From positions 434,001-498,000 of the forward strand of contig NZ_AUGE01000001.1 of assembly GCF_000426865.1 (NCBI RefSeq): DNA of 64,000 bases, read 5' to 3'. The notes beneath the pieces were generated by a model, which was not told the origin of the DNA, searched no databases, and saw only the letters and a list, made by a program, of their open reading frames with translations. Position numbers and translations under genes: made by a program. Position 1 is the stretch's first letter. Each line of letters opens with the position of its first letter. Positions 10,681 through 19,073 of the stretch are shown here, in pieces. The stretch is from Citrifermentans bremense R1 (GTDB lineage Bacteria > Desulfobacterota > Desulfuromonadia > Geobacterales > Geobacteraceae).

Positions 10681-11562
10681 TTACCACAAAAGCCTCCGCG
10701 CCGACTCGAACTCCAAAAGCCTCCCCGAGAGCGGGTCCCGAAACCGCACGCGCCTTGCCAGGAGTTGCAACGGCCGGTCGAAGTCGTCGGGCTGTTGGGG
10801 CTGAAGTTGCGGGTAAAGGCGGTCATGCAGAATTTGCAACCCGAGCCCGCTCATGTGGACCCGCAGTTGATGAGTCTTCCCCGTCACCGGTGTCAGTTGA
10901 AAACGAGCAGCGCCATCTCGTTGCTCCACCAACCGGATGAGCGAACGGGCGTTGGGGGGACCTTGCTCCGTTCGCATGGTGAACCACGGTTCCCCATGCA
11001 CCAGCCTGTTTTCCACCAGCCATTCCGCCTGCCCCGGCTCGACCGGAGCTGCCGATATCGCCTCATAGCTCTTTTCGATGCTCCCCTCCCGGAACAACTC
11101 GCCGTAACGGCCGCGCGTTTTCGGGTTGGCGGAGAAAAGGACGATCCCGGCGGTTTCGCGGTCGATCCTGTGCAGCGGTACCAGGTCATGGATGCCGGTC
11201 GATTCCCTCAACCGGTGCAGGAGGCTTTGGCTGAGGTACTCTCCCCCCGGCGTCACCGGCAGAAAATGCGGTTTGCACGCCACCAGGAGTTCGTCGTTTT
11301 GGAACAAGATCTCCTCGGCAAAGGGAATCACCTTTTCATTCTCGATCTCCCTGAAGTAGAAGATCCTTTTTTGGGGAGCGTAGCTGCTGGCGCTGGTGAT
11401 GGGAGTCCCATCCTCACCCAGGACCTTTCCCTGGGCTATGCGCCGCTCCCAGCAGCTGCGACTTACCTTCGGGAAACGCCCGACCAGAAAGTCCAGTACC
11501 GACGGGTACGGTTGCTCCATCCGGGGCATGGTGACTGTGGCGCGATACGGGGAGACCCCCAT
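10681..11562 (-). CDS. RluA-family RNA pseudouridine synthase
   Basis: Converts uridine to pseudouridine in rRNA or tRNA. The 293-residue protein has the active-site motif PLHRIDRETAGIVLF with catalytic Asp134, preceded by DELLVACKPHFLPVTPGG, and followed by RLVHGEPW and the C-terminal TGKTHQLRVHMSGLGLQILHDRLYP. An N-terminal S4-like segment (VLDFLVGRFPKVSRSCWERRIAQGKV) is present. The ATG at 11562 has AAAGGAGAC upstream; a longer in-frame start would add a non-homologous leader through the REP-like palindrome. The target uridine cannot be read from sequence. Confidence 0.9.
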   Translation of the reverse strand: MGVSPYRATVTMPRMEQPYPSVLDFLVGRFPKVSRSCWERRIAQGKVLGEDGTPITSASSYAPQKRIFYFREIENEKVIPFAEEILFQNDELLVACKPHFLPVTPGGEYLSQSLLHRLRESTGIHDLVPLHRIDRETAGIVLFSANPKTRGRYGELFREGSIEKSYEAISAAPVEPGQAEWLVENRLVHGEPWFTMRTEQGPPNARSLIRLVEQRDGAARFQLTPVTGKTHQLRVHMSGLGLQILHDRLYPQLQPQQPDDFDRPLQLLARRVRFRDPLSGRLLEFESARRLLW

Positions 11563-11659
11563 GCTGTCGTCTCCTTTTTGCTGTCGGTGCCGTATGCAGT
11601 GCCGCAATCGCCGGACTGCGAGGGAGGATGAACGGGCGCAGCATAGCACGTAAGAAAGG

Positions 11660-11709
11660 AAAAGGGGACAGGCTACTTTATTTTTCGAAAAAGTAGCCTG
11701 TCCCCTTTT
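11660..11709. repeat. REP-like palindrome (19-bp perfect inverted repeat)
   Basis: AAAAGGGGACAGGCTACTT (11660-11678) and its exact reverse complement (11691-11709) flank a 12-base AT-rich loop. This GGGGACAGGCTACTT core is a recurrent dispersed palindrome in Geobacter genomes, of the kind mobilised by REP-associated tyrosine transposases. No transposase is in the window. The T-runs on both sides could also make it a bidirectional terminator. Confidence 0.75.
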
Positions 11710-11720
11710 GGGGCGCCGGC

Positions 11721-11750
11721 AAAAAAAGGGGGCAACCCGTCGGTTGCCCC
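11721..11750 (-). terminator. intrinsic terminator for leftward transcription
   Basis: On the minus strand GGGGCAACC (11750-11742), loop GACG and GGTTGCCCC (11737-11729) are followed by C and seven T (11727-11721). This is a textbook terminator, yet no coding gene on this strand ends here, which points to a small RNA upstream. Confidence 0.8.
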
Positions 11751-11880
11751 AGTACTGGACGGCCCGGCAGAAAGGACCGATCACAAAGGTTGAATAGCAA
11801 GCACGGCTCACGCATTGATCCGGAAAAACCTGCCGGGGAGCCTTGGGCAGCGCAGCAATGAGCAATCGTTTTATTTATCC
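11721..11880 (-). ncRNA. candidate small structured RNA
   Basis: Leftward transcript predicted to end at the intrinsic terminator at 11721-11750. Before it, CCCGGCAG at 11763-11770 pairs perfectly with CTGCCGGG at 11830-11837, and inside this CCGATCA (11777-11783) pairs with TGATCCGG (11816-11823) with one bulge, making a bipartite rod with a loop of about 32 bases. The reading frames here look non-coding. The 5' end and promoter are uncertain, so the right boundary is approximate. I could not assign it to a known RNA family. Confidence 0.45.
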
Positions 11881-11961
11881 CAAGATCAGCAAAAACGACC
11901 TTCTACCCCCGCCCGTACAGCCTATGGCTCTGGCAAGCAAAACCCCAAAACTCTGCCGCTT

Positions 11962-11990
11962 TTGACAACCGCGCTTCTCATTGATATACT
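11962..11990 (+). promoter_or_regulatory. consensus sigma70 promoter upstream of the MerR gene
   Basis: TTGACA at 11962-11967, a 17-base spacer, and TATACT at 11985-11990. Transcription would begin near 11997, giving about 200 bases of untranslated leader before the MerR-family start. The leader holds small hairpins (e.g. GGCGG-CAA-CCGCC) but nothing I recognise as a riboswitch. Confidence 0.65.
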
Positions 11991-12198
11991 AAAAACATTG
12001 TTTTGTAAATGCCAGTTTTACACCTGGAACGACAGTTCTGTTTCAACTACCACTGAAGCGGCGGCAACCGCCACGACACCCGGCGAGTTACCATGGGGCG
12101 ACAAGCGCCGCTTAGCTTCCCGCAGCAGGGCGAAAGAAATTGACAGCCGGAGCGCCATGCACTAGATTACGCTTAATTTTTTCCCCACGAGGACTCAA

Positions 12199-12627
12199 AT
12201 GGACGACATCAAGGATGGCGAAGAAATAACCCCGATCGGGGATCTCGCCATAGCACTCGGACTTACCACCAGGACCATCCGTTACTGGGAGGAAGTCGGC
12301 ATCATCGAAAGCGTGCAGAGAAACGACGGCGCGACGCGCGGCTTCACCCCGTACTACGTGCGCCGCATCAAGTTCATCATCAAGCTAAAGGAGCTCGGCC
12401 TCACCATCAAGGAGATGCAGGACCTATACGTAGCTTACGGCGAAGCGAAACAGACCGAGCGCATGGTTCCCCGGCTGGTGGAGATACTGGACGAGCACAT
12501 CGAGAAGATAGACGAAAAGATGGCGAAGCTGGCGTCGCTTAGAAAAGACATCGTCTCTTATCGCCAGAAGATTTCCACCAAGTTCGGCGCCGGCCGTGAC
12601 GGCGACGGCAACAAAAGTGACTCGTAA
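12199..12627 (+). CDS. MerR-family transcriptional regulator
   Basis: A 142-residue DNA-binding protein. The N-terminal winged helix-turn-helix reads IGDLAIALGLTTRTIRYWEEVGII, the MerR recognition helix signature, followed by RGFTPYYVRRIKFIIKLKELGLTIKEMQDLY. The C-terminal half (EILDEHIEKIDEKMAKLASLRKDI) is a dimerisation coiled coil. There is no clear metal-binding cysteine motif, so the effector is unknown. The ATG at 12199 has GAGG upstream. It is followed about 120 bases later by the PHP-domain gene on the same strand. Confidence 0.92.
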   Translation: MDDIKDGEEITPIGDLAIALGLTTRTIRYWEEVGIIESVQRNDGATRGFTPYYVRRIKFIIKLKELGLTIKEMQDLYVAYGEAKQTERMVPRLVEILDEHIEKIDEKMAKLASLRKDIVSYRQKISTKFGAGRDGDGNKSDS

Positions 12628-12747
12628 TCACCGCTTTCCTTACGGGGCATCGTCCAGCGGCGACGCCCCTTTCCCTTCTTATCTACCCGACTCCCCCCTC
12701 GCCCCAGTTGTCATCCAAGCCGCCTCAGGCGCGAGCGCGAAACTGCC

Positions 12748-13983
12748 GTGACCTTCATCGCAGACCTGCACATCCATTCCCGCTTTTCCATCGCCACAAG
12801 CCGCGACCTCGACCTGGCCTCACTCTGGCGCTGGGGACAGTTGAAGGGGATCCGCGTGGTCGGTACCGGAGACTGCACCCACCCCGTGTGGCTTGGGGAG
12901 TTGGAGCGGGACCTGGTGGCAACCGAGTCCGGTCTGTTCCGGCTGCGCCACGCCCCGCCGCAGCACCTGGTTCCCGCCAGCTGCCGTGCGGAGGTACTCT
13001 TCATGCCGACCGCCGAGATCAGCTGCATTTACCGCAAGGGGGGGCGCACCAGGAAGGTGCACTGCCTGGTCCTGCTCCCGGACCTGCAGGCGGCGCGCCG
13101 GCTCAACCTGCTCCTTTCCCGCATAGGCAACCTCGGCTCCGACGGCCGGCCCATCCTGAAACTAGACGCGAAGGAGCTGTTGCAGATGGTGCTGGAAGCG
13201 GCTCCCGAGGCGCTGCTGATCCCGGCGCACGCCTGGACCCCGCACTTCTCGGTGTTCGGCTCCGGCTCCGGCTTCGACTCGCTTGCCGAGTGCTTCGAGG
13301 AACTCACCCCGCACGTGCACGCCATCGAGACCGGACTTTCCTCCGACCCCGCCATGAACTGGCGCATATCGGCCCTGGACGGCATCACGCTCATCTCCAA
13401 CTCCGATGCGCACTCCGCGGCCAAGCTCGGGCGGGAGGCGACGGTGTTTCGGACCGACCCCTCCTGCCGCGGGATCCGGCAGGGGATAATTGAGGGAAAC
13501 GGGGTGGCCTCGACCATCGAGTTCTTCCCGGAGCAGGGGAAGTACCACGCGGACGGGCACCGCTGTTGCGGGGTGCGCCTCACCCCCGCGCAGACCATTG
13601 CCAACGGTTACCGCTGCCCTGCCTGCGGCGCGAAGGTGACGGTCGGGGTGCTGCACAGGCTGGAGCTGCTGGCGGACCGGCCGGAAGGGGCAAGACCGGA
13701 AAACGCCCCCCCCTTCCAGTCGCTGATACCGCTTCTGGATCTGATCGGGGGGGCGCTTAAGGTGGGGACGGGGACGAAAAAGGCTCAGGCCCTTTACTTC
13801 CACCTGCTGGAGCGGATCGGCAACGAGTTCCACATATTAAGAGATGCGCCGGTGGGGTTGATAGAGGAGGCTGCCGGCGCCACGCTGGCGCGCGGCATCG
13901 GCAAGATGCGCCTGGGCGAGGTGGAGATCGATCCCGGCTACGACGGCAGGTTCGGGACCGTCTCCATCTCCCCTTTGGCGTGA
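12748..13983 (+). CDS. PHP-domain protein, endonuclease Q-like
   Basis: A 411-residue protein with an N-terminal PHP metal-dependent phosphoesterase domain: FIADLHIHSRFSIATS (first His cluster), GTGDCTHP, AEISCIYRKGGRTRKVHCLVLLP, IPAHAWTPHFSVFG and LISNSDAHS. A zinc-ribbon-like segment follows (CCGVRLTPAQTI...RCPACGAKVTVGVLHRLELLADRP), then a C-terminal region. This architecture matches endonuclease Q, which nicks DNA 5' to deaminated bases such as uracil or hypoxanthine in archaea and some bacteria. Start is a GTG at 12748, chosen because the PHP domain begins immediately. It could instead be a PHP enzyme with another substrate; the zinc ribbon favours EndoQ. Confidence 0.8.
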   Translation: MTFIADLHIHSRFSIATSRDLDLASLWRWGQLKGIRVVGTGDCTHPVWLGELERDLVATESGLFRLRHAPPQHLVPASCRAEVLFMPTAEISCIYRKGGRTRKVHCLVLLPDLQAARRLNLLLSRIGNLGSDGRPILKLDAKELLQMVLEAAPEALLIPAHAWTPHFSVFGSGSGFDSLAECFEELTPHVHAIETGLSSDPAMNWRISALDGITLISNSDAHSAAKLGREATVFRTDPSCRGIRQGIIEGNGVASTIEFFPEQGKYHADGHRCCGVRLTPAQTIANGYRCPACGAKVTVGVLHRLELLADRPEGARPENAPPFQSLIPLLDLIGGALKVGTGTKKAQALYFHLLERIGNEFHILRDAPVGLIEEAAGATLARGIGKMRLGEVEIDPGYDGRFGTVSISPLA

Positions 13984-13989
13984 AGAGGG

Positions 13990-14718
13990 TTACTTCAAAA
14001 GCTCATCCAGCTTCTTGGTGTCGGCGCCGATCACCTGCTCCCCCTTGACGAAGAAGGTCGGGGTCCCCTGTATCCCCACCTTCCTCGCCAGGGCCAGATG
14101 CTCCTGGGCCAGCTTCTTCACCTCGGCGCTCGCCGGCTTGGCGGAGGCCGGAATCTCCTCGCCCAGCATCATGGCGTCGTAGGCCTCAGCCTTATTCTCG
14201 GCGGAAAGGATGTACTCGATCTTCTTGATGGCCGCCGGGTGCGCCAGCGGTGCGAAGAAGACGTACCTGGTCACGTCGCTTCTCTTGGTGAAGTACTCGG
14301 AAGCCTTCCTGCAGTATGGGCAGTCGGGGTCGGTGAACTCGATGACCGTCTTCTTGCCGTCCCCCACCTTGACCGCCTTGTCGAGCGGCAGCTCCTTGAC
14401 CGCTTCCATCGCCTTGGCCGCAACCTGCGAGCTAAGCGCCTGCTTCCGCTCCGCCGTACGGCTCTTGAGGTCCTTCCCCACGATCTCGCCGGTGAGGATG
14501 AGATCCTTCTCCGGGTAGTAGTAGAAGATGTTGGGCCCGGAAACGACCTCGTACACGCCCTTGATCTCTGTGGGGGTCATGCTGTCGAAGGGGACTTGGG
14601 GGAATGCGCTGCGAAAGGCGCTTTCAGGGGAGATCGGGGCGGCGAACGACACACCTGCCAGAAGAAGCAGCGCCGCCGCGGACAAACATGCTGCCAGGAT
14701 TCTCCGAGTAAACCACAT
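13990..14718 (-). CDS. dsbC: DsbC/DsbG-type periplasmic thiol:disulfide interchange protein
   Basis: A 242-residue exported thioredoxin-fold protein for disulfide isomerisation. Signal peptide MWFTRRILAACLSAAALLLL...SFAAP (cleavage near residue 27), an N-terminal dimerisation region (SPESAFRSAFP, TEIKGVYEVVSGPNIFYYYP), then the catalytic domain with IEFTDPDCPYCRKA (Cys133 and Cys136) and the cis-Pro loop GIQGTPTFF. Start ATG at 14718 has GGAGG upstream. It converges on the PHP gene with a 6-base gap. Orthology to DsbC rather than DsbG is inferred from the CPYC motif. Confidence 0.88.
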   Translation of the reverse strand: MWFTRRILAACLSAAALLLLAGVSFAAPISPESAFRSAFPQVPFDSMTPTEIKGVYEVVSGPNIFYYYPEKDLILTGEIVGKDLKSRTAERKQALSSQVAAKAMEAVKELPLDKAVKVGDGKKTVIEFTDPDCPYCRKASEYFTKRSDVTRYVFFAPLAHPAAIKKIEYILSAENKAEAYDAMMLGEEIPASAKPASAEVKKLAQEHLALARKVGIQGTPTFFVKGEQVIGADTKKLDELLK

Positions 14719-14780
14719 AAGGCCTCCATTCTAGTTAATTAAAATTGCTGGCCGAGCCAGCGGCAACTATAGCATATGTT

Positions 14781-15701
14781 TCAGGAAAGGTGGAAGCGCG
14801 AGGAAATTTTTCCGGCGCCGAAGGCGGCGTGGGCAGCACCCAGGACACCGGCGTCCGGGCCAAGGGCGCCCTTGACGACGCAGGCGGCCGCCCCGGGAAG
14901 CGCGAGGGTACGGGAGCGTATCTCCCGGCGCATCGCCGGGGCCAGTAGCTCGAAACTCTCTGACACACCTCCTCCCAGCACTACCGCTTCCAGGTTCAGC
15001 AGGTTGAGCACCCCGGCCGCGGCGATGCCCAAGTAGCGGCCGGCCTGCTCGAAACGGGCGACAGCCGCGGCGTCCCCGCCCACCGCGCGCCGGGCGACGG
15101 CAGCGGCGCTGTCGTTGCCCGCGGAGATGGCGGTGGCGAAGGTGTACTGCTCCAGGCATCCCCGGTTGCCGCAGCCGCAGGGGCGCCCGTCCGGCTCCAC
15201 CGTCAGGTGCCCCAATTCGCCGGCCAACCCGTTCGCCCCGGTCCAGAGCCGGCCGTCAAGTATCAGCCCAGCTCCCACCCCCGTGCCGATGGTGAGCATG
15301 AGCCAGGAGCGGTACCCTTTTCCCGCGCCGAAGCGCTGCTCGCCGACGGCGCAGGCGTTGGCGTCGTTTAAGACCAGCACCGGCACCCCCAGGGCGCGCG
15401 AAAGCTCCGCGCCGAGGTTTACCCCCTGCAGCGCCGGGAGGTTGACGCTGGAAAGGACCGCACCTTCACCCGAGACGAGACCGGCGACACCGATGCCGAC
15501 GCCGGCGACCCTGACTCCCCGGGCCAGCGCCTCCCTCTGCAGCTGTTGCACCCTCCCCTGCAGCCGGGCTACAAACGGCGCGGGAGCCGTCACCGTCTCC
15601 GTCGGTTCGCTCACCCTGCTAAGCACCGCGCCGCCTTGGTCCACCAGGGCGAAGCGAAGGTTGGTCCCCCCGACGTCCACCCCGATACAGACACTTTCCA
15701 T
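14781..15701 (-). CDS. ROK-family sugar kinase (glucokinase-like)
   Basis: Likely phosphorylates glucose or a related hexose. The 306-residue protein has the ATP-binding motif IGVDVGGTNLRFALVD, the ROK signature NDANACAVGEQRFGAG, LTIGTGVGAGLILDG, the substrate-binding ELGHLTVEP, and the zinc-binding CGCGNRGCLEQY. There is no N-terminal DNA-binding domain, so it is an enzyme rather than a repressor. The ATG at 15701 overlaps the stop of the HIT gene in a TGATG arrangement, indicating translational coupling. Confidence 0.9.
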   Translation of the reverse strand: MESVCIGVDVGGTNLRFALVDQGGAVLSRVSEPTETVTAPAPFVARLQGRVQQLQREALARGVRVAGVGIGVAGLVSGEGAVLSSVNLPALQGVNLGAELSRALGVPVLVLNDANACAVGEQRFGAGKGYRSWLMLTIGTGVGAGLILDGRLWTGANGLAGELGHLTVEPDGRPCGCGNRGCLEQYTFATAISAGNDSAAAVARRAVGGDAAAVARFEQAGRYLGIAAAGVLNLLNLEAVVLGGGVSESFELLAPAMRREIRSRTLALPGAAACVVKGALGPDAGVLGAAHAAFGAGKISSRFHLS

Positions 15702-16183
15702 CACCCCTCCACCGCCGCCTGGAAAAACGGTAGCAGCCGGTCGTAAGTCGCCAAAAGCGCCTCCGGGATCACCCTGACATCCGCTACCACAGTCATGAAG
15801 TTGCTGTCCCCGTACCAGCGCGGCACCACGTGCAGGTGCAGGTGGTCCTCGACGCCTGCGCCCGCGGCCTTGCCCAGGTTTATGCCGATGTTGAAACCTT
15901 GAGCGCCGCTGGAGTGGGCCAGTATGTCCCGGCAAAGAGCCACCTCGCGCATCAGCTCCAGCAGCTCGTCCGCCGTCAGTTCGCCCAGGTCGGCGCTGTG
16001 GCGGTTAAGCGAGATCAGCAGATGCCCGTTGGAATAGGGGTAGCGGTTCAGCATCACCCGCGAAAGCCGGGTGCGCCTCAAAATCAGCAGCTCCCTGTCG
16101 TTACCTTGCGCACAGAAGATGCATTCCGTCGCCGGCGGCTGAGTCAGATACTCTACCCGCCATGGTGCCCAAAGATTGTCCAT
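15701..16183 (-). CDS. HIT-family nucleotide hydrolase/phosphorylase
   Basis: A 160-residue histidine-triad protein, probably acting on dinucleoside polyphosphates or adenylylated substrates. It has the zinc-type N-terminal WAPWRVEYL...CIFCAQG, the substrate loop NRYPYSNGHLLISLNRH, and the catalytic triad EDHLHLHVVPRW. The WxPWRxxY and CxFC segments are shared with actinobacterial and Geobacter AP4A phosphorylase-like HIT proteins. ATG at 16183 has CGGAGGGG upstream. It is the first gene of a two-gene unit with the ROK kinase. Confidence 0.88.
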   Translation of the reverse strand: MDNLWAPWRVEYLTQPPATECIFCAQGNDRELLILRRTRLSRVMLNRYPYSNGHLLISLNRHSADLGELTADELLELMREVALCRDILAHSSGAQGFNIGINLGKAAGAGVEDHLHLHVVPRWYGDSNFMTVVADVRVIPEALLATYDRLLPFFQAAVEG

Positions 16184-16505
16184 CGCACCCCTCCGTTGCC
16201 CACTGACTGAGGGCTTGGTCGAAGAACGGCAGTCAATGCCGCAACAGAATCAATTTACAACGACCGCATGCCATTGACAATGGAATCGACAGTTTTGACA
16301 GCGACAAGAAGCTCTTTTCGAAGCTCAATGCCTTTAGCATTGCATTACGCGCCGCTCATTGTAGCGGTCCTGCGCCATGCTATACTTGTGGCCTTTCGGC
16401 CCTGCACCTCGTCTTAACAACCCGGACCGGAACAATGACAGATAGTACTTGTTTGGTCAATGAGCTGATAGCTCCAGGAGGGTAATTTATCTTGAGGAGG
16501 TAGCA
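16184..16505. other. intergenic region between the HIT gene and maeB
   Basis: No gene seen. It contains three small hairpins: CCATTG/CAATGG at 16271-16283, CAATGC/GCATTG at 16326-16342 and CCGCT/AGCGG at 16352-16367. A possible rightward promoter is TTGTAG (16359-16364) with TATACT (16381-16386) and a 16-base spacer; the last hairpin would overlap its -35. A strong GAGGAGG binding site precedes the maeB ATG. Confidence 0.4.
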
Positions 16506-18755
16506 ATGACAAAGAAAATGGACGCTCTCGAATACCATGCAACCGGGCGCAAGGGGAAGATCGAGGTCATCTCCTCCAAGCCGTGTCTTACCTCCCGCGA
16601 CCTCTCGCTTGCCTACACCCCGGGTGTCGCCGAACCGTGCCTTGCCATCGAGCAGGATCCCGAGCTCGCCTACCAGTACACGGCGAAGGGGAACCTGGTC
16701 GCGGTAGTTTCCAACGGCACGGCGGTCCTGGGGCTGGGCAACATCGGAGCCATCGCCGGCAAGCCGGTCATGGAGGGGAAAGGGGTCCTCTTCAAGCGCT
16801 TTGCCGACCTGGACGTCTTCGACCTGGAGGTGAAGTCGGAGAACCCGGACGACGTGATCAAGGTGGTGCAGTTGCTGGAGCCCACCTTCGGCGGCATCAA
16901 TCTGGAGGACATCAAGGCGCCGGAGTGCTTCTACATCGAGGAGGAACTGAAGAAGACCATGAACATCCCGGTCTTCCACGACGACCAGCACGGAACGGCG
17001 ATCATCTGTTCGGCGGCGCTCATCAACGCGTTGTCACTGGTCGGCAAGAAGATCGAGCAGGCAAGAATCGTGATCAACGGCGCCGGCGCCGCCGGGATCG
17101 CCTGCGCGAACCTCATCCTCTCCCTCGGGGCAAAACCGCAGAACCTCTACATGTGCGACACCAAGGGGGTGATCTACAAGGGAAGAGCGGAGGGGATGAA
17201 CCCCTACAAGGAGCGCCTGGCAAACGACACGCCGCTGCGCACGCTCGAAGAGGCGATGCGCGGAGCCGACGTCTTCATCGGGGTCTCGGCCAAGGGCGCC
17301 GTCACCCAGCAGATGGTGCGCGAGATGGCCAAGGACCCGGTGATCATGGCCATGGCGAACCCGCACCCGGAGATCACCCCTGAGGAGGCGCTCTCGGTCC
17401 GCTCCGACGTCATCATGGCGACCGGGAGGTCGGACTACCCGAACCAGGTGAACAACGTGCTCGGTTTCCCCTTCATCTTCCGGGGCGCGCTCGACGTCAG
17501 GGCCAGCACCATCAACGAGGAGATGAAGAAAGCCGCGGTCTTAGCCCTGGCGGAACTGGCGCGGGAGGATTGCCCCGACTCGGTCTGCCGCGCCTACGGC
17601 AACGAGAGCTTCACCTTCGGGAGAAACTACATCATCCCCAAACCTTTCGACCCGCGCGCGCTTTTGCGGGTGGCCCCGGCGGTGGCCCAGGCGGCCATGG
17701 ATTCGGGGGTCGCACGCATGCCGATCGAGGAGATGGCCAAGTACACCGAGTGGCTCGAAGCGCTGCAGGGGCGCGCCAAGGAGACCATGCGGCAGATCAT
17801 CAACAAGGCTAAGTGCGACCCGAAGAAGATCGTCTTCCCGGAAGGGGACAACGAGAAGATCCTGAGGGCGGCCTACGCGCTGATAGAGGAAGGAATCGCC
17901 CATCCCATCCTGATCGGGAACAAGGCCAAGGTGCAGGAGAAGATAGCCGAGCTGGGGATGGAGCTCAACGCCACCATCGTCGATCCCGAGACCTCGGAAC
18001 TGACTGAAGGGTACGCGGCGGAACTATACAGCAAACGCCAGCGCAAGGGGGTGACCCTCTCGGAGGCGCGCCGCATCATGCGCCGCAAGTCCAGGAACCA
18101 TTTCGGATCCATGATGGTGCACATGGGGGACGCGGATACCCTCCTCTCCGGCATCGACTCGCACTACCCCGACACCATCAGGCCGGCGCTGGAGATCATC
18201 GGCAGGCAACCGCAGCTCTCCGGCGTTCACGGCATGTACATGATGGTCTTCAAAAAGGGGATCTATTTCCTCGCCGACACCACGGTGGAGATCGACCCGA
18301 CAGCCGAGGAACTGGCCGAAACCGCGCTCCTCGCCGCGGAAAAGGTGAAGTTTCTCGACATCGTCCCCCGTATCGCCATGCTCTCCTTTGCGAACTTCGG
18401 CTCGGTGAACCACGACCTCACGGTAAAGGTGAAAAGGGCGGTGGAGATCGTCAAGCAGAAGGCGCCGGAGCTTGAGATCGACGGGGAGATGCAGGCGGAC
18501 ACGGCGGTGACCCCGGAGCTTCTGGAGAACTACACCTTCTCCACCCTGACCGGTCCCGCCAACATACTGATCTTCCCGGACCTCAACTCCGGGAACATCA
18601 GTTACAAGCTTTTGCACCGGCTGGGCGGGGCTGAAGCGATCGGGCCGCTTTTGATGGGAATGAGAAAGCCGGTCCACGTGCTGCAAAGAGGGGACGACGT
18701 CTCCACCATCGTGAACATGGCGGCGATAGCCGTGGTCGACGCCCAGAACCAGTAA
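16506..18755 (+). CDS. maeB: NADP-dependent malic enzyme, hybrid MaeB type
   Basis: Oxidatively decarboxylates malate to pyruvate. The 749-residue protein has a malic enzyme half (about 1-420: [59 protein letters not shown], the nucleotide-binding [13 protein letters not shown]) fused to a phosphotransacetylase-like half (about 425-749: [61 protein letters not shown]). This is the length and layout of E. coli MaeB; the C-terminal half is usually regulatory (acetyl-CoA sensing) rather than catalytic. ATG at 16506 sits behind TTGAGGAGG. The gene stands alone. Confidence 0.96.
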   Translation: MTKKMDALEYHATGRKGKIEVISSKPCLTSRDLSLAYTPGVAEPCLAIEQDPELAYQYTAKGNLVAVVSNGTAVLGLGNIGAIAGKPVMEGKGVLFKRFADLDVFDLEVKSENPDDVIKVVQLLEPTFGGINLEDIKAPECFYIEEELKKTMNIPVFHDDQHGTAIICSAALINALSLVGKKIEQARIVINGAGAAGIACANLILSLGAKPQNLYMCDTKGVIYKGRAEGMNPYKERLANDTPLRTLEEAMRGADVFIGVSAKGAVTQQMVREMAKDPVIMAMANPHPEITPEEALSVRSDVIMATGRSDYPNQVNNVLGFPFIFRGALDVRASTINEEMKKAAVLALAELAREDCPDSVCRAYGNESFTFGRNYIIPKPFDPRALLRVAPAVAQAAMDSGVARMPIEEMAKYTEWLEALQGRAKETMRQIINKAKCDPKKIVFPEGDNEKILRAAYALIEEGIAHPILIGNKAKVQEKIAELGMELNATIVDPETSELTEGYAAELYSKRQRKGVTLSEARRIMRRKSRNHFGSMMVHMGDADTLLSGIDSHYPDTIRPALEIIGRQPQLSGVHGMYMMVFKKGIYFLADTTVEIDPTAEELAETALLAAEKVKFLDIVPRIAMLSFANFGSVNHDLTVKVKRAVEIVKQKAPELEIDGEMQADTAVTPELLENYTFSTLTGPANILIFPDLNSGNISYKLLHRLGGAEAIGPLLMGMRKPVHVLQRGDDVSTIVNMAAIAVVDAQNQ

Positions 18756-19073
18756 CGGGAACGCGGTACCGGCGCCCCTCCCCCACCCCAACCCTCCCCC
18801 GCTGGGGGAGGGAGGTGGACGGAAGATCATCGGGAACATTTTTAGAAGGAGAAACAATAAATCTTTGCCGTTTTGTTCCCGCCCCCGGAGGGGAAGGGTC
18901 AGGGAGGGGGCAGCTCGCTGGACATCCCATCACCAGAAAGGAAAGGGGCACCGTGAATACGGAGCCCCTTCTTCGTCGCGCAAGGCTTCTTTTCATTGCC
19001 TTGTCCCCGGCTTATTTGCTATACATAAACGCTGTGTCAGCAGGTAATCAGGTGAGAAGGACGGGCAGTACCC
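18756..19073. repeat. intergenic region with GC-rich palindromes
   Basis: No gene seen. CCCTCCCCC (18792-18800) and GGGGGAGGG (18804-18812) form a perfect 9-bp hairpin; a second C/G-run structure lies at about 18884-18914. Similar hairpins occur at 52137-52155. They may terminate maeB transcription or be a dispersed palindromic family. Confidence 0.5.

Noticed and set aside
11721-11880. 6S RNA as the identity of the small RNA candidate.
   Set aside because: A GUGAGCCGUGC stretch recalls 6S, but the terminal loop is far too short, there is no long closing stem, and the usual neighbours (zapA, 5-formyl-THF cyclo-ligase) are missing.
11815-12165. A 116-codon frame on the plus strand crossing the MerR promoter.
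   Set aside because: It spans the -35/-10 boxes and the small-RNA region, has atypical composition and no Shine-Dalgarno.
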